This document shows positions 23,608 through 32,694 of a stretch of 64,000 nucleotides of DNA, one piece after another. Source of the DNA: Variovorax paradoxus (GTDB lineage: Bacteria; Pseudomonadota; Gammaproteobacteria; Burkholderiales; Burkholderiaceae_C). Each line of letters begins with the position of its first letter. The stretch's first letter is position 1. The notes below the pieces were generated by a model. That model searched no databases and was not told the origin of the DNA. It saw nothing but the letters and a program-made list of their open reading frames with translations. The stretch lies in assembly GCF_018614915.1 (NCBI RefSeq), contig NZ_JAGGNU010000040.1, positions 86,684 to 150,683 on the forward strand. The letters run 5' to 3'. The position numbers and the translations under genes are program-made.

Positions 23608-24519
23608 TTATTGCGGGCCGAGCTTGTCGATCAGCGCCGCCAGCGCGTCGTATTCGTCGAGCTTGAGCTCGGTGAGCGGCGTGCGCACCGGGCCGGCATC
23701 GTGCCCCACGATCCTGGCGCCGGCCTTGACGATGCTCACCGCGTAGCCGTGTCCCTTGTTGCGAATCTCGAGGTAAGGCATGAAGAAATCCTTCAGCAGG
23801 CGATGCTGCGTGGCCATGTCGTCGTCGGCCACCGCCCGGTAGAAATCCATCGCGGTCTTGGGGATGAAATTGAACACGGCCGACGAATACACCGGCGTGC
23901 CCAGCGCCTTGTAGGCGGCGGCATAGACCTCGGCCGTCGGCAGGCCGCCGAGGTACGCGAAGCGATCGCCCATGCGCAGGTAGATGGAGCTCATGAGCTC
24001 GATGTCGCCGATGCCGTCCTTGAAGCCCACGAGGTTGGGGCAGCGCTCGGCCAGCTTCTCGAGCGTGGCCGGGTAAAGCCTGCTCTGGCCGCGGTTGTAG
24101 ACGATGACGCCGAACTTCACGCTCTTGCACACGGCTTCCACATGCGCCGCCAGGCCTTCCTGGCCGGCTTCGGTCAGGTAGTGCGGCAAGAGCAGGATGC
24201 CGTGCGCTCCGGCCTTCTCGGCCGCCTGCGCGCACTGGATCGCGAAGCGCGTGGGGCCGCCGGCGCCCGCGATGATCGGCACCTTGCCGCGGCAGGTGTC
24301 GACCGCCGTCTTGATGATGGCGGGGTATTCGTCGGCGGTCAGCGAGAAGAACTCACCGGTGCCGCCGGCGGCGAACAACGCGCTCGCGCCGTAGGGCGCC
24401 AGCCATTCGAGGCGCTCGATGTAGCCCTTCTTGTGGAAGTTGCCTTCGGCGTCGAAGTCGGTCAGCGGAAAGGACAGCAGGCCGGAGCCCATGATGGATT
24501 TGAGTTCTTGCGGATTCAT
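23608..24519 (-). CDS. kdgD: 5-dehydro-4-deoxyglucarate dehydratase
   Basis: A 303-residue member of the dihydrodipicolinate synthase/aldolase superfamily. It dehydrates and decarboxylates 5-keto-4-deoxy-D-glucarate to 2-oxoglutarate semialdehyde. Visible features are the GGTGEFFSLT substrate loop, the catalytic tyrosine region VYNRGQSRLY and the Schiff-base lysine in GFKDG. It opens MNPQELKSIMGSGLLSFPLTD, characteristic of KdgD. It lies between the Bug receptor gene and the ALDH on the minus strand and receives product from GarD, encoded at 31101. Confidence 0.95.
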   Translation of the reverse strand: MNPQELKSIMGSGLLSFPLTDFDAEGNFHKKGYIERLEWLAPYGASALFAAGGTGEFFSLTADEYPAIIKTAVDTCRGKVPIIAGAGGPTRFAIQCAQAAEKAGAHGILLLPHYLTEAGQEGLAAHVEAVCKSVKFGVIVYNRGQSRLYPATLEKLAERCPNLVGFKDGIGDIELMSSIYLRMGDRFAYLGGLPTAEVYAAAYKALGTPVYSSAVFNFIPKTAMDFYRAVADDDMATQHRLLKDFFMPYLEIRNKGHGYAVSIVKAGARIVGHDAGPVRTPLTELKLDEYDALAALIDKLGPQ

Positions 24520-24552
24520 GCGAAAAGGAGTGGAAGAGAAAAAGAGAGCGGA

Positions 24553-25527
24553 TCAGTCCAGCTTGATGTGCGCCGCTTCGACGACCTTGGCCCAGCGCGC
24601 GCGTTCCTTGTTGAAGAACTGCTCTTGCTCGGCAGGCGCCATGGTCACGACCTCGGCGCCCTGCCCCGCCAGGCGCGAGCGGATGTCGGCCGAACGGATG
24701 ATCGAAACCAGCTCCTTGTTCAGGCGCTGGATCACTGCCTCGGGCGTGCCGCGCGGGGCCAGCACGCCTTGCCAGGTGCCGGAGTCGAAACCGGGCACGC
24801 CCTGCTCGGCGATGGTCGGCACGTCGCCGATCAAGGGCATGCGCGTGGACTTGGAGACGCCGAGGATCTTGAGCTTGCCGCTCTGCACATGGGGCAGCGT
24901 GGCGAGCATGCCGTTCATCAGCACCTGGGTCTGGCCGCCGACGGTGTCCTGGATGGCCTGCACGCCGCCCTTGTACGGCACGTACTGCCAGCGCGCTCCG
25001 CTCGCGCGCTCCAGCGCGACGCCCGCGAGGTGCGGCGCACTGCCGGTGGCGGTGACGGCGAAGTTCAGGTCCGACTTCTTCGATAGCGCCACCAGCTCCT
25101 TGACGTTGTTCGCCGGCACCGACGGGTGCACGACCAGCAGGTGCGGCGAATAGGCCAGCATGGTCACGCCGCGCAGGTCCTTGGACGGATCGAAAGCCAG
25201 CTTGGTGTAGACCGAGGGGCTGATGGCGAGCGCGCCGACGTCGCACAGGAGCAGCGTGTAGCCGTCCGGCGCCGCCTTGGACACCAGGTCGGCGCCGAGG
25301 TTGCCATTGGCGCCGGCGCGGTTCTCGACGATCACCGATTGCTTGAGCGCCTCCGACAGCGGCTGGCTGATCGAACGCGCAATGATGTCGGAGGAGCCGC
25401 CGGGCGGGTACGGCACGACGATGCGGATGGGTTTGGCGGGCCAGGCGTCGGCAGCATGGGCGCCGCCCGCGGCCAGCAGGCCGGTGCTCAGCGCGCCGAG
25501 CACGAGATCGCGTCGATTCATGGTCAT
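24553..25527 (-). CDS. Bug-family (TctC) tripartite tricarboxylate receptor
   Basis: A 324-residue periplasmic solute-binding protein with a signal peptide (MNRRDLVLGALSTG through AHA). It has the Bug core KPIRIVVPYPPGGSSDIIAR and later YVPYKGG. No TctA or TctB membrane subunit is encoded nearby, the rule for most Bug proteins of Burkholderiales. Its place upstream of kdgD suggests it binds an aldarate or uronate, but no ligand can be read from sequence. ATG 25527 is supported by GGAG nine bases upstream; ATG 25521 is also in frame. Confidence 0.9.
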   Translation of the reverse strand: MTMNRRDLVLGALSTGLLAAGGAHAADAWPAKPIRIVVPYPPGGSSDIIARSISQPLSEALKQSVIVENRAGANGNLGADLVSKAAPDGYTLLLCDVGALAISPSVYTKLAFDPSKDLRGVTMLAYSPHLLVVHPSVPANNVKELVALSKKSDLNFAVTATGSAPHLAGVALERASGARWQYVPYKGGVQAIQDTVGGQTQVLMNGMLATLPHVQSGKLKILGVSKSTRMPLIGDVPTIAEQGVPGFDSGTWQGVLAPRGTPEAVIQRLNKELVSIIRSADIRSRLAGQGAEVVTMAPAEQEQFFNKERARWAKVVEAAHIKLD

Positions 25528-25612
25528 GTCTTGTGTCTCCGAGGGGGATGAAAAACGAAATGCGCCGCGCCGCCCGCCGCAAAATTGGCAGGGATTCGAG
25601 CGTCATCAGTCA

Positions 25613-25621
25613 TCGTACAAC
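25613..25621. promoter_or_regulatory. Second FadR-type operator site
   Basis: Read on the minus strand this is GTTGTACGA, identical to the first nine bases of the palindrome at 26498-26510; extended to 13 bp, 11 match. It lies upstream of the Bug-kdgD transcription unit, where the adjacent FadR-type repressor could act. Confidence 0.5.
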
Positions 25622-25655
25622 TACATCGGCGCGATGTCCAGCGTTGGCCCTGCAA

Positions 25656-26474
25656 TCAGGCCGCGGGACCCGGGGCCGGGCTGCCCGGCGCCGCTTCGGC
25701 AGCCGCGCCTTTGGCCGCTTCCTGCGCGATCCGCAGCCGCTCGCGGCTGTTGGTCAGGTGGATGCGCATGGCCGCGCGCGCCGATTCGGGATCGCGCCGC
25801 GCGATCGCCGCGTAGATCTCTTCATGCTCGCGGTTCACGCGGCTCAGGTACTCGCCGCGGCGGTCATGGTTGCGGATGGCCGTGATGCGCGTACGCGGAA
25901 TGATCGTGGTGCCCAGGTGGCTCATGATGTCCGCGAAGTACGGATTGCCGGTGGCCTGCGCGATCTGCAAATGGAAGCGGAAGTCGGGCGCCACCGTGTC
26001 CCCCGCCACCGCCACGTTGCGCTCGAAATCATCGAGCGCTTCGCGCAGTGCAGCCAGCTGCTCGTCGGTGCGGCGTGTCGCGGCCAGGCCGGCGGATTCC
26101 GTTTCCAGGCTGATGCGCAGCTCGAGCACGGCCAGCACGTCGACCGAGGTCGCGATGTCCGAGGCATCGAGGCGGAACATGCCCGCCGCCTTGGGCTGCA
26201 GCACGAAGGTGCCGATGCCGTGGTGCGTCTCGACCAGCCCGCCGGCCTGCAGCTTCGAGAGCGCCTCGCGCACCACCGTGCGGCTCACGCCGTAGGCCTG
26301 CATGATGGCCGACTCGGTGGGCAGCTTGTCACCGGGCTTCAGCTGCTGGCTGCGGATCTTCTCGCCTAGGTCGTCCACCAGGCCGTGCGCCAGCCCTCGC
26401 CCGCGACGGCGCGAGCCGGCGACGAAGGCAGGTTGTTCGGTTGTTGCGGTTGACCCCGTTGACAGGCTCGACAT
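25656..26474 (-). CDS. GntR/FadR-family regulator of the hexuronate genes
   Basis: A 272-residue regulator with an N-terminal winged helix (KLPTESAIMQAYGVSRTVVR) and a C-terminal all-helical FCD ligand domain with metal-type acids and histidines (e.g. DFRFHLQIAQ, EHEEIYAAI). It is divergent from udh and upstream of the Bug-kdgD unit. FCD regulators of uronate catabolism typically repress until uronate or a pathway intermediate binds. The C-terminus carries an Ala/Pro-rich tail. ATG 26474 fits; the longer frame reads through the operator and udh. Confidence 0.9.
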   Translation of the reverse strand: MSSLSTGSTATTEQPAFVAGSRRRGRGLAHGLVDDLGEKIRSQQLKPGDKLPTESAIMQAYGVSRTVVREALSKLQAGGLVETHHGIGTFVLQPKAAGMFRLDASDIATSVDVLAVLELRISLETESAGLAATRRTDEQLAALREALDDFERNVAVAGDTVAPDFRFHLQIAQATGNPYFADIMSHLGTTIIPRTRITAIRNHDRRGEYLSRVNREHEEIYAAIARRDPESARAAMRIHLTNSRERLRIAQEAAKGAAAEAAPGSPAPGPAA

Positions 26475-26497
26475 GCGGTGATGATAATCGCCGGAGC

Positions 26498-26510
26498 GTT
26501 GTACGACAAC
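26498..26510. promoter_or_regulatory. Palindromic FadR-type operator
   Basis: GTTGTACGACAAC is a perfect inverted repeat with 5-bp arms and a 3-bp centre and fits the FadR-subfamily pattern TnGTnnnACnA. It sits midway in the 60-bp gap between the divergent regulator and udh starts, so binding should control both. Confidence 0.7.
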
Positions 26511-26534
26511 CGATAACTTACCACTACGAGACAA

Positions 26535-27362
26535 ATGAGCGAGATTTCCAGATCCGATCCGCCCCGCGTGGCCCGCCTGCTCCTGACGGGTGCCGCCGGG
26601 GGCCTGGGCAAGGTGCTGCGCGAGCGGCTGCGCCCTTATGCGGGCGTGCTGCGCGTCTCCGACATCGCGGCGCTGGCGCCGGCCGAGGGCCCGCACGAAG
26701 AGGTCGTGCCTTGCGATCTGGCCGACAAGGCCGCAGTCGACGCGCTGGTCGCCGGCTGCGACGCCATCGTGCACCTCGGGGGCGTCTCGGTCGAACGCCC
26801 TTTCGAGGAGATTCTCGAAGCCAACATCAAGGGCATCTTCCATCTCTATGAAGGCGCGCGCCGTCACGGCGTGAAGCGCGTGGTGTTCGCGAGCTCGAAC
26901 CACGTGATCGGCTTCTACAAGCAGAGCGAAACGATCGACGCCCACGCCGCGCGCCGTCCCGACGGCTATTACGGCCTGTCCAAGTCCTTCGGCGAGGACG
27001 TGGCGCAGTTCTACTTCGACCGCTTCGGCATCGAGACCGTGAGCATCCGCATCGGCTCCTCGTTTCCCGAGCCGGCCAATCGCCGCATGATGAGCACCTG
27101 GCTCAGCTACCGCGATCTCACGACGCTGATCGAGAAGTCGCTCTTCACGCCCTCCGTGGGCCACACCGTGGTCTACGGCATGTCGGCCAACCGCGATGTC
27201 TGGTGGGACAACAGCGCGGCCGCGCACCTGGGCTTCCAGCCGCAGGACAGTTCCGAAGTCTTCCGCGCCAAGGTCGAGGCGCAACCTCCCGTGGCGCCGA
27301 CCGACCCGAACGCGATCTACCAGGGCGGCGCCTTCACGGCCCAGGGCCCTTTCGGCGACTGA
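26535..27362 (+). CDS. udh: Uronate dehydrogenase (NAD-dependent)
   Basis: A 275-residue short-chain/epimerase-fold enzyme that oxidises D-glucuronate or D-galacturonate to the aldarolactone with NAD. Motifs are LLTGAAGGLGKVLRERL at the nucleotide-binding fold and YYGLSKSFGE with the catalytic Tyr-Lys pair. It resembles Udh of Agrobacterium and Pseudomonas in length and in the FASSNHVIGFY segment. It heads the plus-strand uronate operon and is followed after 13 bp by a lactonase gene. Confidence 0.92.
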   Translation: MSEISRSDPPRVARLLLTGAAGGLGKVLRERLRPYAGVLRVSDIAALAPAEGPHEEVVPCDLADKAAVDALVAGCDAIVHLGGVSVERPFEEILEANIKGIFHLYEGARRHGVKRVVFASSNHVIGFYKQSETIDAHAARRPDGYYGLSKSFGEDVAQFYFDRFGIETVSIRIGSSFPEPANRRMMSTWLSYRDLTTLIEKSLFTPSVGHTVVYGMSANRDVWWDNSAAAHLGFQPQDSSEVFRAKVEAQPPVAPTDPNAIYQGGAFTAQGPFGD

Positions 27363-27375
27363 GGGCGCCCGCACC

Positions 27376-28266
27376 ATGTCCAGCAAGGCCGAGCTCGTGG
27401 TCGATGCGCGCTGCGGCACGGGCGAAAGCCCCGTGTGGTCGGCGGCCGAGGAGGCGCTCTATTGGGTCGACATTCCGGGCCGGGCGCTGCATCGCTGGTC
27501 CGCGGCCGGGCACGCGCATTGGACCGGCGACGAGATGCTGGCCTGCATCGCGCCGCGCGCCGACGCGCCGGGCGCCTGGGTCGCGGGCATGGAAAGCGGC
27601 CTGTTCTCGATTGCCACTCAGGACGACGGCACGCTCGGCAGCACGCGGCTCGCGCAAGTCGACCACGCCCTTCCCGGCATGCGCTTCAACGACGGCCGCT
27701 GCGACCGCCAGGGCCGCTTCTGGGCCGGTACCATGCTGATGGACATGGCGGCCGGCGCACGCGTCGGCCGCCTCTACCGCTACGACGAGGGCAGCCAGGC
27801 TCCGGTCCTGCAGCTCGACGATCTCATCGTTCCCAACGGCCTCGGCTTCAGCCCCGACGGCCGCACGATGTACCTCTCGGATTCGCACCCCAGCGTGCAG
27901 ACCATCTGGGCCTTCGACTACGACATCGCCAGCGGCACGCCGACGAAGCGCCGCGTCTTCGTCGACATGAAGCCGCTGCCCGGCCGGCCCGACGGCGCCG
28001 CGGTCGATGCCGACGGCTGCTACTGGATCTGCGGCAACGACGCCGGCCTGGTGCACCGCTTCACGCCTGAGGGCCGGCTCGACCGCTCGCTCGAAGTACC
28101 GGTGAAGAAACCCGCGATGTGCGCCTTCGGCGGATCGAAGCTCGACACGCTGTTCGTGACCTCGATTCGCCCCGGCGGCGACCTGTCCGACCAGCCACTG
28201 GCCGGCGGCCTGTTCGCGCTGCGGCCGGGCACGCAAGGCATCGCGGAACCCGCGTTCGGCACCTGA
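27376..28266 (+). CDS. SMP-30/gluconolactonase family aldarolactonase
   Basis: A 296-residue six-bladed propeller hydrolase. Metal ligands of the family are visible: the glutamate in GESPVW, the asparagine in RFNDGRCD, that in VPNGLGFS and the aspartate near LSDSHP. In this cluster it should open the galactaro- or glucarolactone made by Udh. No signal peptide, so it is cytoplasmic like Udh. Start ATG 27376. Confidence 0.88.
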   Translation: MSSKAELVVDARCGTGESPVWSAAEEALYWVDIPGRALHRWSAAGHAHWTGDEMLACIAPRADAPGAWVAGMESGLFSIATQDDGTLGSTRLAQVDHALPGMRFNDGRCDRQGRFWAGTMLMDMAAGARVGRLYRYDEGSQAPVLQLDDLIVPNGLGFSPDGRTMYLSDSHPSVQTIWAFDYDIASGTPTKRRVFVDMKPLPGRPDGAAVDADGCYWICGNDAGLVHRFTPEGRLDRSLEVPVKKPAMCAFGGSKLDTLFVTSIRPGGDLSDQPLAGGLFALRPGTQGIAEPAFGT

Positions 28267-28275
28267 CAAGATTTT

Positions 28276-28288
28276 CTGTTTCGACAAC
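28276..28288. promoter_or_regulatory. Weak third FadR-type half-operator upstream of dctP
   Basis: CTGTTTCGACAAC shares 9 of 13 positions with the palindrome at 26498, including a complete CGACAAC half-site. It lies 22 bp before the dctP start. It could be a weak secondary site or chance. Confidence 0.25.
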
Positions 28289-28310
28289 CACCACCAGAAG
28301 AGGAAGACAA

Positions 28311-29279
28311 ATGAAATTCACCCATACCCTGATCGCACTGGCGGCCGCCGCCCTGGGCGTGGCCGCGCACGCCGTCGAATTCCGTTCGGCCGACGTCCAC
28401 AACAGCGACGACTATCCGACCGTGGCCGCGGTCAGGTACATGAGCGAGCTGCTCGACAAGCGCAGCAGCGGCAAATACAAGATCAAGGTGTTCAACAAGG
28501 GCGCGCTGGGGACCGAAAAGGAAACCATCGACCAGGTGAAGATCGGCGCGCTGGAGATGACCCGCGTCAACATCAGCCCGCTGAACTCGATCTGCGCCAA
28601 GACGCTGGTGCCGACCATGCCGTTCCTCTTCGATTCGATCGCCCACATGCGCAAGTCGCTCGACGGCCCGGCCGGCGAGGAGATCCTGAAGAGCTGCGAA
28701 CCCGAGGGCCTGGTCGGGCTGGCCTTCTACGACAGCGGCGCACGTTCGATCTATGCCAAGAAGCCGGTAAAGACCTTGGCCGACACCAAGGGCATGAAGA
28801 TCCGCGTGCAGCAATCCGACCTTTGGGTGTCGCTGATCAACGCCATGGGCGCCAACGCCACGCCGGTGCCGATCGGCGAGGTCTACACCGGCCTCAAGAC
28901 CGGTCTGATCGACGCCGCGGAGAACAACATCCCGTCCTATGACGGCTTCAAGCACTACGAGGCCGTCAAGTTCTATTCGCGCACCGAGCATTCGATGGCA
29001 CCCGAGATGCTGGTGATGTCGAAGGCGGTCTACGACAAGCTGCCCAAGGCCGAGCAGGACATGTTCCGCGCCGCCGCCAAGGAATCGGTCACGTTCCAGC
29101 GCAAGAAGTGGGACGAGCAGGAGGCCAAGTCGCTCGAGGTGGTCACCAAGGGCGGCGCCACGATCGTGTCCGACGTCGACAAGGCATCGTTCCGAGCCGC
29201 CATGGCACCGGTGTATGCCAAGTTCATTTCCACGCCGGATCTGCAACGCCTGGTGAAGGCGATCCAGGATAACAAGTGA
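28311..29279 (+). CDS. dctP: TRAP transporter substrate-binding protein DctP (uronate type)
   Basis: A 322-residue periplasmic binding protein with a signal peptide (MKFTHTLIALAAAALGVAAHA). DctP features include GALGTEKETIDQVKIGALEM and the ligand-carboxylate arginine segment GMKIRVQQSDLW. It feeds the DctQM pair immediately downstream. Given flanking udh, lactonase and garD, the ligand is likely a hexuronate or aldarate. AGGAAG upstream serves as ribosome binding site. Confidence 0.92.
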   Translation: MKFTHTLIALAAAALGVAAHAVEFRSADVHNSDDYPTVAAVRYMSELLDKRSSGKYKIKVFNKGALGTEKETIDQVKIGALEMTRVNISPLNSICAKTLVPTMPFLFDSIAHMRKSLDGPAGEEILKSCEPEGLVGLAFYDSGARSIYAKKPVKTLADTKGMKIRVQQSDLWVSLINAMGANATPVPIGEVYTGLKTGLIDAAENNIPSYDGFKHYEAVKFYSRTEHSMAPEMLVMSKAVYDKLPKAEQDMFRAAAKESVTFQRKKWDEQEAKSLEVVTKGGATIVSDVDKASFRAAMAPVYAKFISTPDLQRLVKAIQDNK

Positions 29280-29815
29280 GCAGCGCAGCGACCGTATCCG
29301 AAACGTCGCGCCCGCCCTCGCGCCACGCGTACTCGCGCGTGTGCGCGCTGCTGTCCAAGGCCAGCCTGATGCTGGCCGTGGTGCTGCTGATCGCCATCAT
29401 CGTGTGCGTGCAGTACCAGGTGGTCGGGCGCTACCTCTTCAACGACACGCCGGTCTGGGCCGAAGGCCTGGCGCTGCAGCTGGTGCTGTACGTCACCGCG
29501 CTGGGCGTGGCGGTCGGCGTGCGCGATGCCGGCCACATCGGCCTGGATTCGCTGGTCGCCCTGCTGCCGGAATCCATGCGCCTCAAGATCGAGATCCTGA
29601 TCCACGCGCTGGTGGCACTGTTCGGCGCCATCATGGTTTCGAGCGGCTGGCTCTGGACCCGGCTCAAGTGGAGCGACATCAAGCCGATGCTGGGCGTTCC
29701 GGTGGGCGTGGACTACCTGGCGCTCGTGGTCGCGGGATTTTTGATCGTTCTGTTTTCGGTTGAACACATCGTGGCATTGCTGCGTGACGAGGAAGTGGTG
29801 CCAGCGTGGAATTGA
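29276..29815 (+). CDS. dctQ: TRAP transporter small permease DctQ
   Basis: A 179-residue protein with four hydrophobic helices, as usual for DctQ. It starts with GTG 29276, overlapping the dctP stop (GTGA), and its end overlaps dctM. The typical VVGRYLFNDTPVWAEGLALQ stretch matches the conserved DctQ segment after helix 1. It works only with DctM and DctP. Confidence 0.92.
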   Translation: MSSAATVSETSRPPSRHAYSRVCALLSKASLMLAVVLLIAIIVCVQYQVVGRYLFNDTPVWAEGLALQLVLYVTALGVAVGVRDAGHIGLDSLVALLPESMRLKIEILIHALVALFGAIMVSSGWLWTRLKWSDIKPMLGVPVGVDYLALVVAGFLIVLFSVEHIVALLRDEEVVPAWN

Positions 29816-31104
29816 CGGTTCTTTCTCTTAGTTTTCTCGCCTTGCTGATCCTGGGCGTGCCGGTCGCGTTCTCGATCGGTCTGGCCTCGGTCGCCACCGT
29901 GATGTACGCCGGCCTGCCGGTCGCGGTGGTGTTCCAGAAGATGGTCGGCGGAATGCAGATCTTCTCGTTCCTGGCCATCCCCTTCTTCGTGTTCGCCGGC
30001 GAGCTGATGCTCTACGGCGGCATCGCGCAGCGCATCGTGCGCTTTGCAAACAGCCTGGTCGGCCATGTGCGCGGCGGGCTCGGCATGAGCAATGTGGTCG
30101 GCTGCACGCTGTTCGGCGGCGTGGCGGGCTCGCCGGTGGCCGACGTGTCGGCCATGGGCTCGGTGATGATTCCGCTGATGAAGCGCGAGGGCTACGACGC
30201 GGACTACGCGGTCAACGTCACCACCCACGCCGCGCTGGTCGGCGCGCTGATGCCGACCTCGCACAACCTCATCATCTTCACGCTGGCCACCACCGGCATC
30301 GCCTCGGTCAGCGTGCTGAGCCTGATCCTGGCGGGACTGATCCCGGCGCTGATCCTGACGCTGTGCAACCTGGCGGCCGCGTACTACGTCGCGATCAAGC
30401 GCGGCTACCCGATCCGCGGCGCCTTCCCCGGCTGGGGCGAAGTGCTGGCGGCCTTCATCGGCGCGCTGCCCGGGCTGTTGATCGTCGCGATCATCCTCGT
30501 CGGCATCCTGTCCGGGGTGTTCACCGCCACCGAGTCGGCCGCCACCGCCGTGCTGTGGGCGCTGGCCGTCACGGTGCTGGTGTATCGGTCGCTCAGCTGG
30601 AAGGACTTTTTGAAGGCCTGTGCCAAGGCCTGCAAGACCACCGGCGTGGTGCTGCTGCTGATCGGCATCTCCTCGGCCTTCGGCTACTTCATGGCGCTGT
30701 ACGAGGTGCCGCAGAAAACCGGCGAACTGATGACCTCGGTCTCGAGCAGCCCGTGGGTCATCTTCCTGATGATCAACGTGCTGCTGTTCGTGCTGGGCAC
30801 CTTCCTCGACATGGCCGCCACGATCCTGATCTGCACACCGATCTTCCTGCCGATCGCGATGCAGTTCGGCATGAGCCCGGTGCAGTTCGGCATCGTCATG
30901 CTGATCAACTGCGCGCTCGGCCTGAACACGCCGCCGGTCGGCACCACTCAGTTCATCGGCTGCGCGATCGGAGGCGTGTCGGTCGGGCAGGTGATGCGAT
31001 CGATCTGGCCTTTCTACGGGGCGCTGCTGGTGTGCCTGATGCTCGTGACCTACGTGCCGGCCTTCTCGCTGTGGCTGCCCGAGATTTTTTCCGCACCCAA
31101 ATGA
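29806..31104 (+). CDS. dctM: TRAP transporter large permease DctM
   Basis: A 432-residue membrane protein of about 12 helices that forms the sodium-coupled translocation pathway. Family stretches include GGVAGSPVADVSAMGSVMIP and ALGLNTPPVGTTQFIGCAI. It starts at GTG 29806 inside the end of dctQ. The stop overlaps the garD start as ATGA, so import and catabolism are co-translated. Confidence 0.94.
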   Translation: MELTVLSLSFLALLILGVPVAFSIGLASVATVMYAGLPVAVVFQKMVGGMQIFSFLAIPFFVFAGELMLYGGIAQRIVRFANSLVGHVRGGLGMSNVVGCTLFGGVAGSPVADVSAMGSVMIPLMKREGYDADYAVNVTTHAALVGALMPTSHNLIIFTLATTGIASVSVLSLILAGLIPALILTLCNLAAAYYVAIKRGYPIRGAFPGWGEVLAAFIGALPGLLIVAIILVGILSGVFTATESAATAVLWALAVTVLVYRSLSWKDFLKACAKACKTTGVVLLLIGISSAFGYFMALYEVPQKTGELMTSVSSSPWVIFLMINVLLFVLGTFLDMAATILICTPIFLPIAMQFGMSPVQFGIVMLINCALGLNTPPVGTTQFIGCAIGGVSVGQVMRSIWPFYGALLVCLMLVTYVPAFSLWLPEIFSAPK

Positions 31105-32675
31105 GCGACCCTCTCTACATCACCATGCACGAGCGCGACAACGTCGCGATCGTGGCCAACGACGGCGGCCTGCCCGCCGGCACGGTGTTCCCTTCCGGCC
31201 TGAAGCTGCTCGAGAAGGTGCCGCAGGCGCACAAGGTGGCGCTGGTCGATATCCCCGAAGGCGGTGAAGTGCGCCGCTACGACGTCGTGATCGGCTACGC
31301 GCTGAAACCCATCGCGGCCGGCAGTTGGGTGCACGAGCGGCTCTTGAGAATGCCCGCCGCGCGCGAGCTCGAAGGGCTGCCGATCGCCACCGTCCGGCCG
31401 CCGCCGCAGGCCGCGCTCGAGGGCTACAGCTTCGAGGGCTACCGCAATCCCGACGGCTCGGTCGGCACGCGCAACATCCTGGCCATCACCCAGACGGTGC
31501 AGTGCGTGGCCGGCGTCACCGATTTCGCCGTCCAGCGCATCAAGGCCGAGCTGCTGCCGAAGTTTCCGAACGTCGACGACGTGGTGGCGCTCGAGCACGG
31601 CTACGGCTGCGGCGTCGCGATCGATGCGCCCGATGCAATCATCCCGATCCGCACGCTGCGCAACATCAGCCTCAACCCCAACTTCGGCGGCGAGGTGATG
31701 GTGGTGAGCCTGGGCTGCGAAAAACTGCAGCCCGAGCGGCTGATGCCGCCCGGCACCATTCCCCTGGTCGACGAGCGCAACGTGGCCGATGTCGGCGCCA
31801 GCGCAGAGACCAGGCTGGACGTCGTGTGCCTGCAGGACGAGGCGCACGTGGGCTTCATGTCGATGGTCGATTCGATCCTGCGGCAGGCCGAAGAGCACCT
31901 GGAGCGGCTCGATGCCCGCCGCCGCGAAACCGTGCCGGCCAGCGAGCTGGTGGTCGGCGTGCAGTGCGGCGGCAGCGATGCCTTCTCCGGCGTCACCGCC
32001 AATCCGGCGGTCGGCTTCTGCACCGACCTGCTGGTGCGCGCCGGCGCCACCGTGATGTTCTCGGAGGTGACTGAAGTGCGCGACGGCATCGACCAGCTCA
32101 CCTCGCGCGCGACCACGCCCGAGGTGGCCGAGGCGATGATCCGCGAGATGGCGTGGTACGACGCCTACCTCGAAAAGGGCCGCGTCGACCGCAGCGCCAA
32201 CACCACGCCCGGCAACAAGAAGGGCGGGCTTTCCAACATCGTCGAGAAGGCGATGGGCTCGATCGTGAAGTCGGGCAGCTCGCCGATCTCGGGCGTCGTG
32301 GCGCCGGGCGAGAAGGCGCGGCAGAAGGGCCTGCTCTATGCCGCGACGCCGGCTTCCGACTTCATCTGCGGCACGCTGCAGCTGGCCGCCGGCATCAACC
32401 TGCACGTGTTCACCACCGGCCGCGGCACGCCCTACGGCCTGGCCGAGGTGCCGGTGATCAAGGTCGCCACGCGCAGCGACCTCGCGCGCCGCTGGCACGA
32501 CCTGATGGACGTCAACGCCGGCCGCATCGCGGATGGCGAAGCGAGCATCGAAGACGTGGGCTGGGAACTGTTCCGCCTGATGCTCGACGTGGCCAGCGGC
32601 CGCAGGAAGACCTGGGCCGAACACTGGAAGCTGCACAACGCGCTGGTGCTCTTCAACCCCGCACCGGTGACCTGA
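31101..32675 (+). CDS. garD: Galactarate dehydratase GarD
   Basis: A 524-residue UxaA/GarD-family enzyme that dehydrates galactarate to 5-keto-4-deoxy-D-glucarate. An N-terminal SAF-type domain is followed by the large catalytic part with EGYRNPDGSVGTRNILAI and EHGYGCGVAIDAP; the cysteines and histidine in these stretches are expected metal ligands. Its product is the KdgD substrate. Altronate dehydratase UxaA is the main alternative, but pairing with udh and kdgD supports GarD. Confidence 0.92.
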   Translation: MSDPLYITMHERDNVAIVANDGGLPAGTVFPSGLKLLEKVPQAHKVALVDIPEGGEVRRYDVVIGYALKPIAAGSWVHERLLRMPAARELEGLPIATVRPPPQAALEGYSFEGYRNPDGSVGTRNILAITQTVQCVAGVTDFAVQRIKAELLPKFPNVDDVVALEHGYGCGVAIDAPDAIIPIRTLRNISLNPNFGGEVMVVSLGCEKLQPERLMPPGTIPLVDERNVADVGASAETRLDVVCLQDEAHVGFMSMVDSILRQAEEHLERLDARRRETVPASELVVGVQCGGSDAFSGVTANPAVGFCTDLLVRAGATVMFSEVTEVRDGIDQLTSRATTPEVAEAMIREMAWYDAYLEKGRVDRSANTTPGNKKGGLSNIVEKAMGSIVKSGSSPISGVVAPGEKARQKGLLYAATPASDFICGTLQLAAGINLHVFTTGRGTPYGLAEVPVIKVATRSDLARRWHDLMDVNAGRIADGEASIEDVGWELFRLMLDVASGRRKTWAEHWKLHNALVLFNPAPVT

Positions 32676-32694
32676 AGCAAAAGGAAGACACACC

